Below are positions 1 to 5,522 of a stretch of 8,031 nucleotides of DNA, in pieces (position 1 is the stretch's first letter; the number at the start of each line of letters is the position of its first letter). The position numbers and the translations under genes were made by a program. Origin of the DNA: Clostridia bacterium (lineage in GTDB: Bacteria > Bacillota_E > SLMV01 > PUMD01); NCBI GenBank assembly GCA_007128555.1, contig SKXF01000292.1:1-8031 (forward strand). The letters run 5' to 3'. Below the pieces are notes generated by a model. The model was given only the letters and a program-made list of their open reading frames with translations, was not told where the DNA came from and searched no databases.

Positions 1-23
1 CAGAGGATCAACGCAAAACCGAC

Positions 24-1901
24 TCACTCTACATAGGCAATACCCTGGTCCTTGATGTCCTGCAGGCGCCCCGGGCCGATGCCTGTGACGGCTGTCAGTC
101 CGTCGAGGGAACGGAACGGCCGGAGACGGATAATTTCCTCGGCCCTTTCAGGACCAATGTGAATGATCTCCTGCAGCTGCTCGAAACTGGCTGTGTTTAT
201 GTTGATGCGACCGGTTACCGGGAGCTCGGGCTCGGGTTCAGAGGGGGTGTCGTCCCAGGGGCTGCCATCGACTGTGAGTGTTTCGCCGTCCGATACAAAG
301 ACGACCGTACCGTGGATGTCGTTTCTGTATACGGCCACTCCGGCATGGCTCAGTCGCTGCAGCACCTCTTCACTGGGGTGACCGTACCTGTTCCCCTCAC
401 CGACCTGGTTCACGGCATAGGACGGGGATACGGCCTGCAAGAATGCGGACGTGGTGGAGGTTCGACTGCCGTGATGCCCCACCTTCAGGACATCCGCACG
501 CAGATTCGCACCCACCGACAGCAGGTGCTCCTCGGCGGCCCGTTCTGCATCGCCAGTGAAGAGAAACGAGGTCCGGCCAAAATCGACCCGGGCCACGACG
601 GAGTTATCATTGAGTGAACCCAGGTCCCTCCCGGGTCCCAGCACCGTGAGGGTCAGCGCCCCTGCCGTCATGACCTGGCCCTGGGGGGTCTCATAGGAAC
701 AGTGTCCTGCGGCGACCTGTTTTTCGATCTCCGCCAGGTAATCGTCAAAGGTGATCGTGGTGTGCGGTACGCCAGCATCGATCACGGTGTGCACCTTGAA
801 GTTGCGGAACACCTCGATGAGTCCACCGATGTGATCAGCATGGGGATGTGTCCCGATGACCACGTCCAGCTCCCTGATGCCTCGCTTCACCAGGTACTGT
901 ACCACGATCTCGCCGGCAGATCGGACACCGCCATCGATGAGGATCGTGACGTTGCCTGTCTCGATGAGGATGGCATCACCCTGTCCCACATCGATGAAGT
1001 GCACATGCATCTCACCGGTCTCTGCTTCGTCAGGCTCCATGGGCTCCACCGGCAGAACCAGGGCGACCTCATCGTTGAGGTTCAGATACAGCTCGACCTC
1101 AACACCCCGTAGCGCGTCCAGGCTCGGGGCACCCCTCAGAGTCACTCGAGGGGCCCAGCGAATCCTCATGTCCCCGTGGGCATCAGACGCCAGCGTCACG
1201 TCTTCACGGGTCAGTGCGGCAAGGCGGCCACGGTACCTGAAGCCATCCATGAGCACAGGCCGGGACGCATCGGGCTGTCCCGTGTCACCATCCGCCTGAT
1301 GCACCAGCATGGCCCTGCGCGTGAGCTCTGCCATCTCCTCCCGGGTGAGCTCCCGCCGGGGGTCTGACGGTACAGACGTCAGAAGCCCGATCCTCTCGGC
1401 CAACTGGAGATGTCCCAGGGGCCACTCTCCCTCGACAAACGCCTCGTATCCCAGGGCACGCACCAACATGGTCACGGCCTCATCAAGGCGGACACGGTCA
1501 TCGGGGCCAAACCTGCCATCTGGATATCCGCGGATAATGCCCAGGTGATGCGCAAGGCTGATCCAGCCCCGGGCCCACTCCGGTATGCGCTCACGATCTT
1601 CAAAATCGGGAACCTGGTCCGCCCTGGCATCTACCTGGTCGGTAAGGCCGAGCATCGCCACAACAACCTTCGAAAAGGCTGCCCTGTTGAGCGGGTCACC
1701 CGGGCCCACACGCCCATCTCCGTAACCCTCGAAGATCTGCAATGCGTTGAGAATCGCGAAATGCTCGGCATGCTCATCGTCGGCAGACACATCCGTGAAC
1801 GGGGATTCCACCACGGTCTGCGCGGCGGCAGGTGCCGCCACCCCCCCGAGCAAAAGCATCAGTGCAACGAGAAAAACCAGCCATCGATGTCTCAATTCCA
1901 T
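24..1901 (-). CDS. Exported SLH / ComEC-type MBL / helix-hairpin-helix protein, probable surface nuclease
   Basis: Probably an extracellular metal-dependent hydrolase acting on DNA and held at the cell surface. From the ATG at 1901 it is 625 residues. Residues 1-28 form a signal peptide (basic start, hydrophobic core, AAPAAAQ end). SLH repeats follow at about 35-85 (FTDV, GYGDGRVGPGDPLNRA) and 98-151 (GYPDGRFGPDDRVRLDEA), with a degenerate third at about 160-200. A beta-rich linker covers 215-285. The metallo-beta-lactamase domain runs from 298 to 545: FIDVGQGDA, the metal motif HPHADH (H352, H354, D356, H357), GDA at 450-452, GHHGS at 475-479 and YGHPS at 506-510. This pattern is typical of ComEC/Rec2 C-terminal domains. 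An acidic Pro/Glu linker leads to an HhH pair at 568-620 (NINTASFEQLQEI, IGPERAEEI, TGIGPGRL), as in ComEA. No ComEC channel segment is present. An open frame continues upstream to 2102 but would bury the signal peptide. Domain calls are firm; the substrate is inferred. Confidence 0.9.
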   Translation of the reverse strand: MELRHRWLVFLVALMLLLGGVAAPAAAQTVVESPFTDVSADDEHAEHFAILNALQIFEGYGDGRVGPGDPLNRAAFSKVVVAMLGLTDQVDARADQVPDFEDRERIPEWARGWISLAHHLGIIRGYPDGRFGPDDRVRLDEAVTMLVRALGYEAFVEGEWPLGHLQLAERIGLLTSVPSDPRRELTREEMAELTRRAMLVHQADGDTGQPDASRPVLMDGFRYRGRLAALTREDVTLASDAHGDMRIRWAPRVTLRGAPSLDALRGVEVELYLNLNDEVALVLPVEPMEPDEAETGEMHVHFIDVGQGDAILIETGNVTILIDGGVRSAGEIVVQYLVKRGIRELDVVIGTHPHADHIGGLIEVFRNFKVHTVIDAGVPHTTITFDDYLAEIEKQVAAGHCSYETPQGQVMTAGALTLTVLGPGRDLGSLNDNSVVARVDFGRTSFLFTGDAERAAEEHLLSVGANLRADVLKVGHHGSRTSTTSAFLQAVSPSYAVNQVGEGNRYGHPSEEVLQRLSHAGVAVYRNDIHGTVVFVSDGETLTVDGSPWDDTPSEPEPELPVTGRININTASFEQLQEIIHIGPERAEEIIRLRPFRSLDGLTAVTGIGPGRLQDIKDQGIAYVE

Positions 1902-1910
1902 TCTCCTTCC
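1902..1910 (-). promoter_or_regulatory. Ribosome binding site of the SLH-MBL gene; start codon ambiguous
   Basis: Read on the minus strand this is GGAAGGAGA, a strong Shine-Dalgarno, directly abutting the ATG at 1901-1899. That spacing is unusually tight. The in-frame TTG at 1895-1893 lies 7 nt after AGGAG, the ideal distance, and would give a signal peptide starting MRHRWLVFLV. An ATG further upstream at 1925-1923 has only a weak CAGAG before it. True initiation is therefore either the ATG at 1901 or the TTG at 1895, a difference of two residues. Confidence 0.7.
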
Positions 1911-2131
1911 AGGTGTCAAAATCATCTCTGAGTGACATCTCCAACGGACCGAGTCCACCTCCATCCCAACGGGGAAAGGTCCCGGCAGACGATCCTGCGA
2001 CGTCCATGACCATGGCAGGGCCAACCCCAACGGCCTCGCCCCTTCACAGGGTATTCCAGTATCCTTTGAGAAAGCCGATGATCCAGACGACGGGTGGTCC
2101 ATGTGAGTCTTCTTACGCTACCACGGGGGTA

Positions 2132-2148
2132 TGACACCTGTCTGACAC
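2132..2148. repeat. Direct repeat TGACAC, 11-bp period
   Basis: TGACAC occurs at 2132-2137 and again at 2143-2148, so the two copies lie on the same face of the helix. They are about 230 bp upstream of the SLH-MBL start. This could be a pair of regulator half-sites, but a six-base repeat may also arise by chance. Confidence 0.25.
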
Positions 2149-2360
2149 ACCACGAGGTTAAAACGAAAGATCAGGAGATGGGACGCTCTCGCTGGGTCAA
2201 TCGAAAGGCGCTGGCCACTGTGATCGGCGGCAGGGTACGTCACGGGTCAGATAGAGATGAACGGAAACGCCGGAGGTATCGCCGCATCGCGCGTTTCGCA
2301 CCCGCCCGCGCCTGCACAAATCGGCCCGGCACATACCACGCATCCGGTCCCGGGTGATCA

Positions 2361-2401
2361 CACCGAGCTCCACGGGGAGCATCACGGAGCGGACCTCGGT
2401 G
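2361..2401. repeat. Nested inverted repeat downstream of the lipoprotein gene
   Basis: CACCGAG at 2361-2367 pairs with CTCGGTG at 2395-2401. An overlapping inner hairpin, GCTCC at 2367-2371 with GGAGC at 2376-2380 around an ACGG loop, competes with it or stacks inside it. The structure lies 60-100 nt past the stop of the minus-strand lipoprotein gene, so it may stabilise or end that transcript. There is no T-tract on either strand, so it is not a canonical intrinsic terminator. Confidence 0.35.
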
Positions 2402-2460
2402 CAGCATGGATAACGCCCCGACAGGGTCCCGTTGCACCATCAGAAGGCTGGTGCGAGGCA

Positions 2461-3048
2461 TTACTCCCTCTGCCAGCGGGGCGGGCGTTGAACCAGGGAG
2501 CAATCCCAGAGACTCACGATGATCCGATGATTCTCTTCATCTACCCATATGTCCACATCAACATCCTGCAAGACATCGATAACCAGTGCCAGGTCACCCT
2601 GGTTCTCAAGGCGGAGGGTGTGCAGGAAGGGGTGCTCGAAAGAGATGTCCTCACCGGGAAGCACAAAGGCTGCTCTCGTGGCAGCGAGGACGAGCGCCAC
2701 GCGGTAGGATGCCTCATGGGATCCATTGGGGAAGGCCTGGGCCAGATCAATGTTCCGCATGCCGATGTCCCCACTCCCCTCCGCAGGAAGGGGAGCCTGT
2801 TCGGCAAACTGGAATACTACCTCGATGATGCCCTGGTAATCCGCCTCGACAGCCGGGTCTCCGGGCTGGGTTACCGATATGTGCTTCACGGAGTTGCCCT
2901 GGGGTGCTGTCCGGCCATCCAGCTGAGACGTCGACCACAACATCGTCTTTCCACCGCCTGCAGACGTTTCCTCGTTCGCGTGGCCACACCCGGCAACCGC
3001 GACAAGGAGCAGGGCGATGGCCACGGCAATCACCCGACCTGGTCTCAC
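2461..3048 (-). CDS. Lipoprotein of unknown function
   Basis: A 195-residue protein that I do not recognise. The GTG start at 3048-3046 is well supported: GGAGG at 3060-3056 lies 7 nt upstream. Residues 1-21 form a lipoprotein signal peptide with a basic start, the hydrophobic stretch VIAVAIALLLVAV and lipobox V18-A19-G20-C21. The protein is therefore expected to be acylated at Cys21 and held on the outer face of the membrane. Residues 22-45 form a low-complexity tether. The rest is predicted to be mostly beta-strand, with hydrophobic alternation near residues 70-78 (GIIEVVFQF), 110-125 and 145-180 (LRLENQGDLALVIDVLQ, then NHRIIVSLWD). The alternation recalls AMIN-like beta domains of cell-wall proteins, but no diagnostic motif confirms that. 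The gene is transcribed away from the flavodoxin gene and is separated by 559 bases from the next gene downstream on its strand, so it is probably monocistronic. Confidence 0.8.
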   Translation of the reverse strand: MRPGRVIAVAIALLLVAVAGCGHANEETSAGGGKTMLWSTSQLDGRTAPQGNSVKHISVTQPGDPAVEADYQGIIEVVFQFAEQAPLPAEGSGDIGMRNIDLAQAFPNGSHEASYRVALVLAATRAAFVLPGEDISFEHPFLHTLRLENQGDLALVIDVLQDVDVDIWVDEENHRIIVSLWDCSLVQRPPRWQRE

Positions 3049-3053
3049 CCGTG

Positions 3054-3060
3054 CACCTCC
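3054..3060 (-). promoter_or_regulatory. Ribosome binding site of the lipoprotein gene
   Basis: On the minus strand this reads GGAGGTG. The GGAGG core lies 7 nt before the GTG start at 3048, which fixes the start despite the non-ATG codon. Confidence 0.8.
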
Positions 3061-3171
3061 AATGATTCATCTATCCCGCGTGCCCATGATAAAGCAAACT
3101 CACCACCCCCACCACCCTGCACCAGGGAAACCGGACTGCGTGGCACGCCCGTGGTCGATCCGGGTGGGCAT

Positions 3172-3201
3172 CTGGCAAACCCAGGCACTCCGGGTTACAA
3201 T
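3172..3201 (+). promoter_or_regulatory. Putative sigma-70-type promoter of the flavodoxin gene
   Basis: CTGGCA at 3172-3177 matches four of six -35 consensus bases. TACAAT at 3196-3201 matches five of six -10 bases. The spacer is 18 nt. Transcription would start near 3208, leaving a leader of about 37 nt before the ATG at 3245. The position in a divergent intergenic region fits, but no other evidence supports it. Confidence 0.4.
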
Positions 3202-3244
3202 GGTCCTGGAAACTGACAAACAGCTGTGACAGGGGCGAGACGAG

Positions 3245-3718
3245 ATGAACATCGGGATGATCATCTATTCGCAAACGGGCCACACCCTCACCGTGGGCCA
3301 GAAGATACTGAAGAAGCTTGAAGAGGTCGGGCATTCAGCGAACCTTGAACAGGTAACCATTGTGGGTGATGCAGGCCCGGGAGCCAGGGACATCCCGTTC
3401 GATAACCTCCCCGCCGTCGATGACTACGACGCGATCATCTTTGGCTCTCCTGTCCAGGCCTTCTCCCTGGCGACGCCAATGACCGCGTACATGAACCAGC
3501 TTCCCTCCCTCCAGGGCAAACGCGTCGCCTGTTTCGTCACCAAGCAGTTGCCCTTTCACTGGACCGGGGGAAACCGGGCGATCCGAACCATGAAGAGGAT
3601 TTGCGAGGCCAGGGGGGCAACGATCTGTGCAACGGAGATTGTCGTGTGGTCCAGGTCCCGGCGCGAGAAAAGCATGCTTCAATGCGTTGACAGACTCGGG
3701 AACCTGTTCCCAGGCTGA
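3245..3718 (+). CDS. Flavodoxin-family protein (FMN-binding electron carrier or quinone-reductase-like)
   Basis: A 157-residue single-domain flavodoxin-like protein, expected to be cytoplasmic and to bind FMN non-covalently. It begins with the first beta strand (MNIGMIIY), followed by the FMN phosphate loop S9-Q10-T11-G12-H13-T14. The central strand ends in DAIIFGSPV (62-70), the usual flavin-ring loop. A second nucleotide-side strand appears at KRVACFVTK (92-100). Length and fold order match short flavodoxins. The purine-rich stretch AGGGGCGAGA at 3231-3240 can act as ribosome binding site. Specific activity cannot be read from sequence; carrier, NAD(P)H:acceptor reductase or flavin-dependent protein partner are all possible. 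The FMN-domain pseudogene just downstream on the same strand suggests a former two-gene redox operon. The stop is TGA at 3716-3718. Because the fold is already complete, I treat it as a true stop despite the nearby selB. Confidence 0.85.
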   Translation: MNIGMIIYSQTGHTLTVGQKILKKLEEVGHSANLEQVTIVGDAGPGARDIPFDNLPAVDDYDAIIFGSPVQAFSLATPMTAYMNQLPSLQGKRVACFVTKQLPFHWTGGNRAIRTMKRICEARGATICATEIVVWSRSRREKSMLQCVDRLGNLFPG

Positions 3719-3728
3719 TCGGCCAGCA

Positions 3729-3746
3729 TCGCGATCATGATCGTGA
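3729..3746 (+). other. Hairpin just after the flavodoxin stop
   Basis: A seven-pair stem (including one G-U pair) closes on a CATG loop at 3736-3739. The core CGATCATGATCG at 3732-3743 is a perfect 12-bp palindrome. The stem starts 10 nt after the flavodoxin stop. It lacks a U-tract, so it is at most a weak terminator or an mRNA 3' stabiliser; the palindrome could equally be a protein site. Confidence 0.3.
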
Positions 3747-4195
3747 ATGGAATGACCCGGGGTGAGGGGAAGACTGGCAGCTTGCCTGGGTGATTCTCGC
3801 CGTAGGGGTAGCCGCTGCCTACCCTGTCATCGGTGCCATTGAATCCAACCTGGAACATTTGGTCCTTTCTGCCCTGCAGGCCGTTGATCTTTCCGAGATC
3901 TAGGACGGCACCTACACCGGCACATGCCGTTCCGATTTCGGCTGAAGTGCGCGTCACGGTGCAAAACCACGTGTTGACTGCCGTTGAGCTGGTGAAACAC
4001 CGTCACGGTCGCGGAGCAGCCGCTGAGGTGATCCCCGATGCGGTGCTCAGGCAGCAGACCCTTGGGGTGGATGCGATCTCCGGTGCAACCTACAGCAGCA
4101 AAGTGATACTGAAAGCCATCGATGACGCCCTGGGCAGCGCCAGGCAGCAGCGTCCCTTCGTGGCCCCGAGGGGCAGCCGATTCTCACCCCGGTGA
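3737..4195 (+). pseudogene. Broken gene for a membrane-anchored FMN-binding-domain protein
   Basis: Parts of one protein are spread over two frames. The frame starting at 3769 encodes EDWQLAWVILAVGVAAAY, a membrane helix, then continues to AVDLSEI and meets TAG at 3901-3903. The same frame resumes with DGTYTGTC, the conserved opening of FMN_bind domains, and stops at TGA 3943-3945. The remainder lies one frame over from about 3938: SAEVRVTVQNHVL, an H-rich strand, then DAISGATYSSKVILKAIDDAL, ending at TGA 4193-4195. SGAT is the motif whose threonine carries covalent FMN in NqrC/RnfG-type domains, and it is intact. The only nearby ATG (3737) is in another frame, so the 5' end is also damaged or the true start has been lost. 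At least one nonsense change and one frameshift are needed. The intact gene would have encoded a small membrane-tethered flavoprotein following the flavodoxin. Sequencing error could explain part of this, but three disruptions make real decay more likely. Confidence 0.8.
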
Positions 4196-4581
4196 CGCAC
4201 CACCGGCGCACTCACACGACCAGGTGGGCCCCGGTACAGGAGACTCAGGACAGGTCGCCCAGCGGCCCCCCGGGGTTCTCACGACGGACTCCCCGTTATG
4301 AGCAGGTCTCCCAGCGCTGAGAAGTCCGGTGACCTTAACCTGGCGGTTTTCCGGCGGTATCCGTGAGGGCCTTGTTGGCATTCCGGCCAGGCGTAGCACC
4401 ACGATCTCCGCAGCTCCCTCTTCCGAGTTCAGGCGAAAAAGCAGAAGCACCACATGCCAACGGACCTCTACTCTCGCACTTGCTGGTGAGGGGTGCCAGC
4501 GTGGCATAGACCCGGGATGCAGCCTGTAAACCTCATGCCGCAGCTACCCCGCCAGGGAGGGCCGCCTCGTTGCACGTCCGA

Positions 4582-4603
4582 GGGACCGCCTGTCCCGGGT
4601 CCC
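4582..4603. repeat. Hairpin GGGACC / GGTCCC upstream of the small gene
   Basis: GGGACC at 4582-4587 and GGTCCC at 4598-4603 form a perfect six-pair GC-rich stem around a 10-nt loop. It lies about 50 nt before the start at 4656. It could be an operator or leader structure. No T-run follows, which argues against a terminator. Confidence 0.3.
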
Positions 4604-4643
4604 ACCGGATAACCGCCCCACGACGGTGTCAGAATAGTTAAGA

Positions 4644-4649
4644 GGAGGG
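4644..4649 (+). promoter_or_regulatory. Ribosome binding site selecting the ATG at 4656
   Basis: GGAGGG at 4644-4649 follows AGA. An ATG overlaps its 3' edge at 4650 and a second in-frame ATG lies at 4656. The distance from GGAGG to the second ATG is 7 nt, so 4656 is the better start. Confidence 0.7.
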
Positions 4650-4655
4650 ATGCAC

Positions 4656-4952
4656 ATGAAAGATGACCAGGGAAAGACACCTATTGAGCGTGCAGGTACC
4701 GGAATGGTCGGGCCCCTTCACCGCCAGGTGGACGATGCCGCAGTGAAACCTTCGCCGAGCGCCCGGAGGGTCACCGTGGAGTTCCCCGCACCGGATCAGG
4801 CCTCAGAGGCGCACTCAGCCCTCTCCCAGGTGGGGTATGTGACCGCGACCGAAAGCCCCAACACCTTCGAACTGACGGTGGACCAGGATGGAATCGAAAG
4901 GGTTCGGAAGATCGCCGCCCGTCACCAGGGCCGCATTCACATGGGACACTAG
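4656..4952 (+). CDS. Small protein of unknown function with a possible ferredoxin-like fold
   Basis: A 98-residue protein that I do not recognise. The strong GGAGGG ribosome binding site, spaced 7 nt from the ATG at 4656, is the main reason to believe it. An ATG at 4650 would add two residues. Residues 1-35 are polar and probably disordered. Residues 37-97 are compact and suggest a beta-alpha-beta-beta-alpha-beta order: strand RRVTVEF, helix DQASEAHSALSQVG, strand YVTATES, strand TFELTV, helix DGIERVRKIAARH, strand GRIHM. This arrangement resembles ACT-like or other ferredoxin-fold regulatory domains, but that is inference from secondary structure only. There is no signal peptide or membrane segment, so it should be cytoplasmic. 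Its stop lies 4 bases from the stop of the convergent membrane-protein gene. Confidence 0.7.
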   Translation: MKDDQGKTPIERAGTGMVGPLHRQVDDAAVKPSPSARRVTVEFPAPDQASEAHSALSQVGYVTATESPNTFELTVDQDGIERVRKIAARHQGRIHMGH

Positions 4953-4956
4953 TCGA

Positions 4957-5436
4957 TCACTCGTCGGCCTTCATGCGCAGGTAATCGGCGCGCCCCCGCG
5001 CCCAACGCTGGTAATGACTGAACAGGAGGTAAAACAGACCCACCGCAAAGGTGATGCCCACGGCGGCCAGCCAGCCCGTGCCCAGGCCCTCGTCCCAGCC
5101 CTCGCGAAACTCCGCATTGCCCCAGATGAGGCCGCAGACCACGACCACGCCCCCGGCAGCAGCGACACCCCAGTTCAGGCGGTGCTCCAGGCGAAGGTAT
5201 CGCATCTTATCCTCCCAGGGAAGCTTCTCCCACTCCGTGGCCACCCCGATCTGGGTCTGATCCCGGTATTGATGGCTGTACACGGCAGAATCTCCCTCGT
5301 CGCCGGCGACCTCCGTCGTCATCAATGTGTAGACATGTCGTTCCACCCGGACCTGGTAGAGCGCGATGAAAAGATAGACGAACAGGCCGATGAAGGCCCC
5401 GATCTGGGCGTGTGGAGCCAGGTCAAGCAAGTCCAT
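4957..5436 (-). CDS. Membrane protein of unknown function, three predicted helices
   Basis: A 159-residue protein that I do not recognise. The ATG at 5436-5434 is preceded by AGGGGGAG (5450-5443) at a 6-nt spacing. Predicted membrane helices lie at about residues 11-28 (QIGAFIGLFVYLFIALYQV), 89-105 (GVAAAGGVVVVCGLIW) and 121-141 (GWLAAVGITFAVGLFYLLF). Between the first two is a charged soluble stretch of about 60 residues, rich in Glu, Tyr, Arg and Gln (30-88), and the protein ends in a basic tail (HYQRWARGRADYLRMKADE). No enzymatic motif is evident. It follows selB on the same strand after an 86-base gap, so read-through from trxB-selB is possible, but a weak promoter candidate in that gap suggests independent expression. 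It is convergent with the small gene to its left, with only 4 bases between stops and no room for a separate terminator. Confidence 0.8.
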   Translation of the reverse strand: MDLLDLAPHAQIGAFIGLFVYLFIALYQVRVERHVYTLMTTEVAGDEGDSAVYSHQYRDQTQIGVATEWEKLPWEDKMRYLRLEHRLNWGVAAAGGVVVVCGLIWGNAEFREGWDEGLGTGWLAAVGITFAVGLFYLLFSHYQRWARGRADYLRMKADE

Positions 5437-5479
5437 GCCGGTCTCCCCCTCGAGAAGAGTCTAGTGAGACGCTCAGTTT

Positions 5480-5508
5480 ACTATATTCGCCCTTGATGCC
5501 CCCAACAC
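5480..5508 (-). promoter_or_regulatory. Weak promoter candidate for the membrane-protein gene
   Basis: On the minus strand, TATAGT (5485-5480) is a good -10 match in the only AT-rich patch of the selB/membrane-protein gap. Seventeen nt upstream is GTGTTG (5508-5503), a poor -35. Transcription would start near 5473, giving a leader of about 36 nt. Confidence 0.3.
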
Positions 5509-5522
5509 CTGCCCGAAACCAT

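Larger units (their letters stand above)
1911..2460. other. Non-coding interval between the SLH-MBL gene and the lipoprotein gene
   Basis: About 550 bases without a convincing gene. The open frames crossing it have no ribosome binding site and give low-complexity Arg/Pro/Gly-rich translations. It should contain the promoter and leader of the SLH-MBL gene, but I find no clear -35/-10 pair on the minus strand. The recognisable structures are a short direct repeat at 2132-2148 and a nested inverted repeat at 2361-2401. No tRNA or familiar riboswitch core is visible. Confidence 0.5.
4196..4655. other. Gene-free interval, possibly decayed sequence
   Basis: About 460 bases with no convincing gene. 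A 107-codon minus-strand frame (4507-4184) has a stretch of plausible beta-strand composition (RVEVRWHVVLLLF, GAAEIVVLRLAG) but no ribosome binding site and a low-complexity end, so I do not call it. Small hairpins are present: GCTGG at 4482-4486 with CCAGC at 4496-4500, and the one at 4582-4603. The 3' end should contain the promoter of the gene at 4656, but no clear -35/-10 pair is visible. No tRNA features, including those of tRNA-Sec, were found. Confidence 0.4.

Noticed and set aside
210..224. LPVTG sequence in the SLH-MBL protein, resembling a sortase signal
   Set aside because: It is internal (residues 560-564), followed by the HhH domain rather than a hydrophobic helix and basic tail. 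Anchoring is by SLH repeats.
1902..2102. Upstream extension of the SLH-MBL frame to an ATG-type start at 2102
   Set aside because: It would place 67 polar residues before a clear signal peptide and has no ribosome binding site.
2257..3216. 319-codon plus-strand open frame
   Set aside because: It is antisense to the lipoprotein gene, which has a lipobox and strong ribosome binding site. Its translation is low-complexity with no motif.
3716..3746. Flavodoxin TGA as selenocysteine, with the 3729-3746 hairpin as SECIS
   Set aside because: The flavodoxin fold is complete before the TGA, the extension runs only to the TGA at 3791-3793 without known motifs, and the CATG loop lacks the guanines expected of a bacterial SECIS.
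3943..3945. TGA within the FMN_bind pseudogene as selenocysteine
   Set aside because: The conserved domain continues in a different frame, not after read-through, and an upstream TAG also interrupts it.
4184..4507. 107-codon minus-strand open frame
   Set aside because: No ribosome binding site, no recognised motif and a low-complexity C-terminal half; noted only as a possible remnant.
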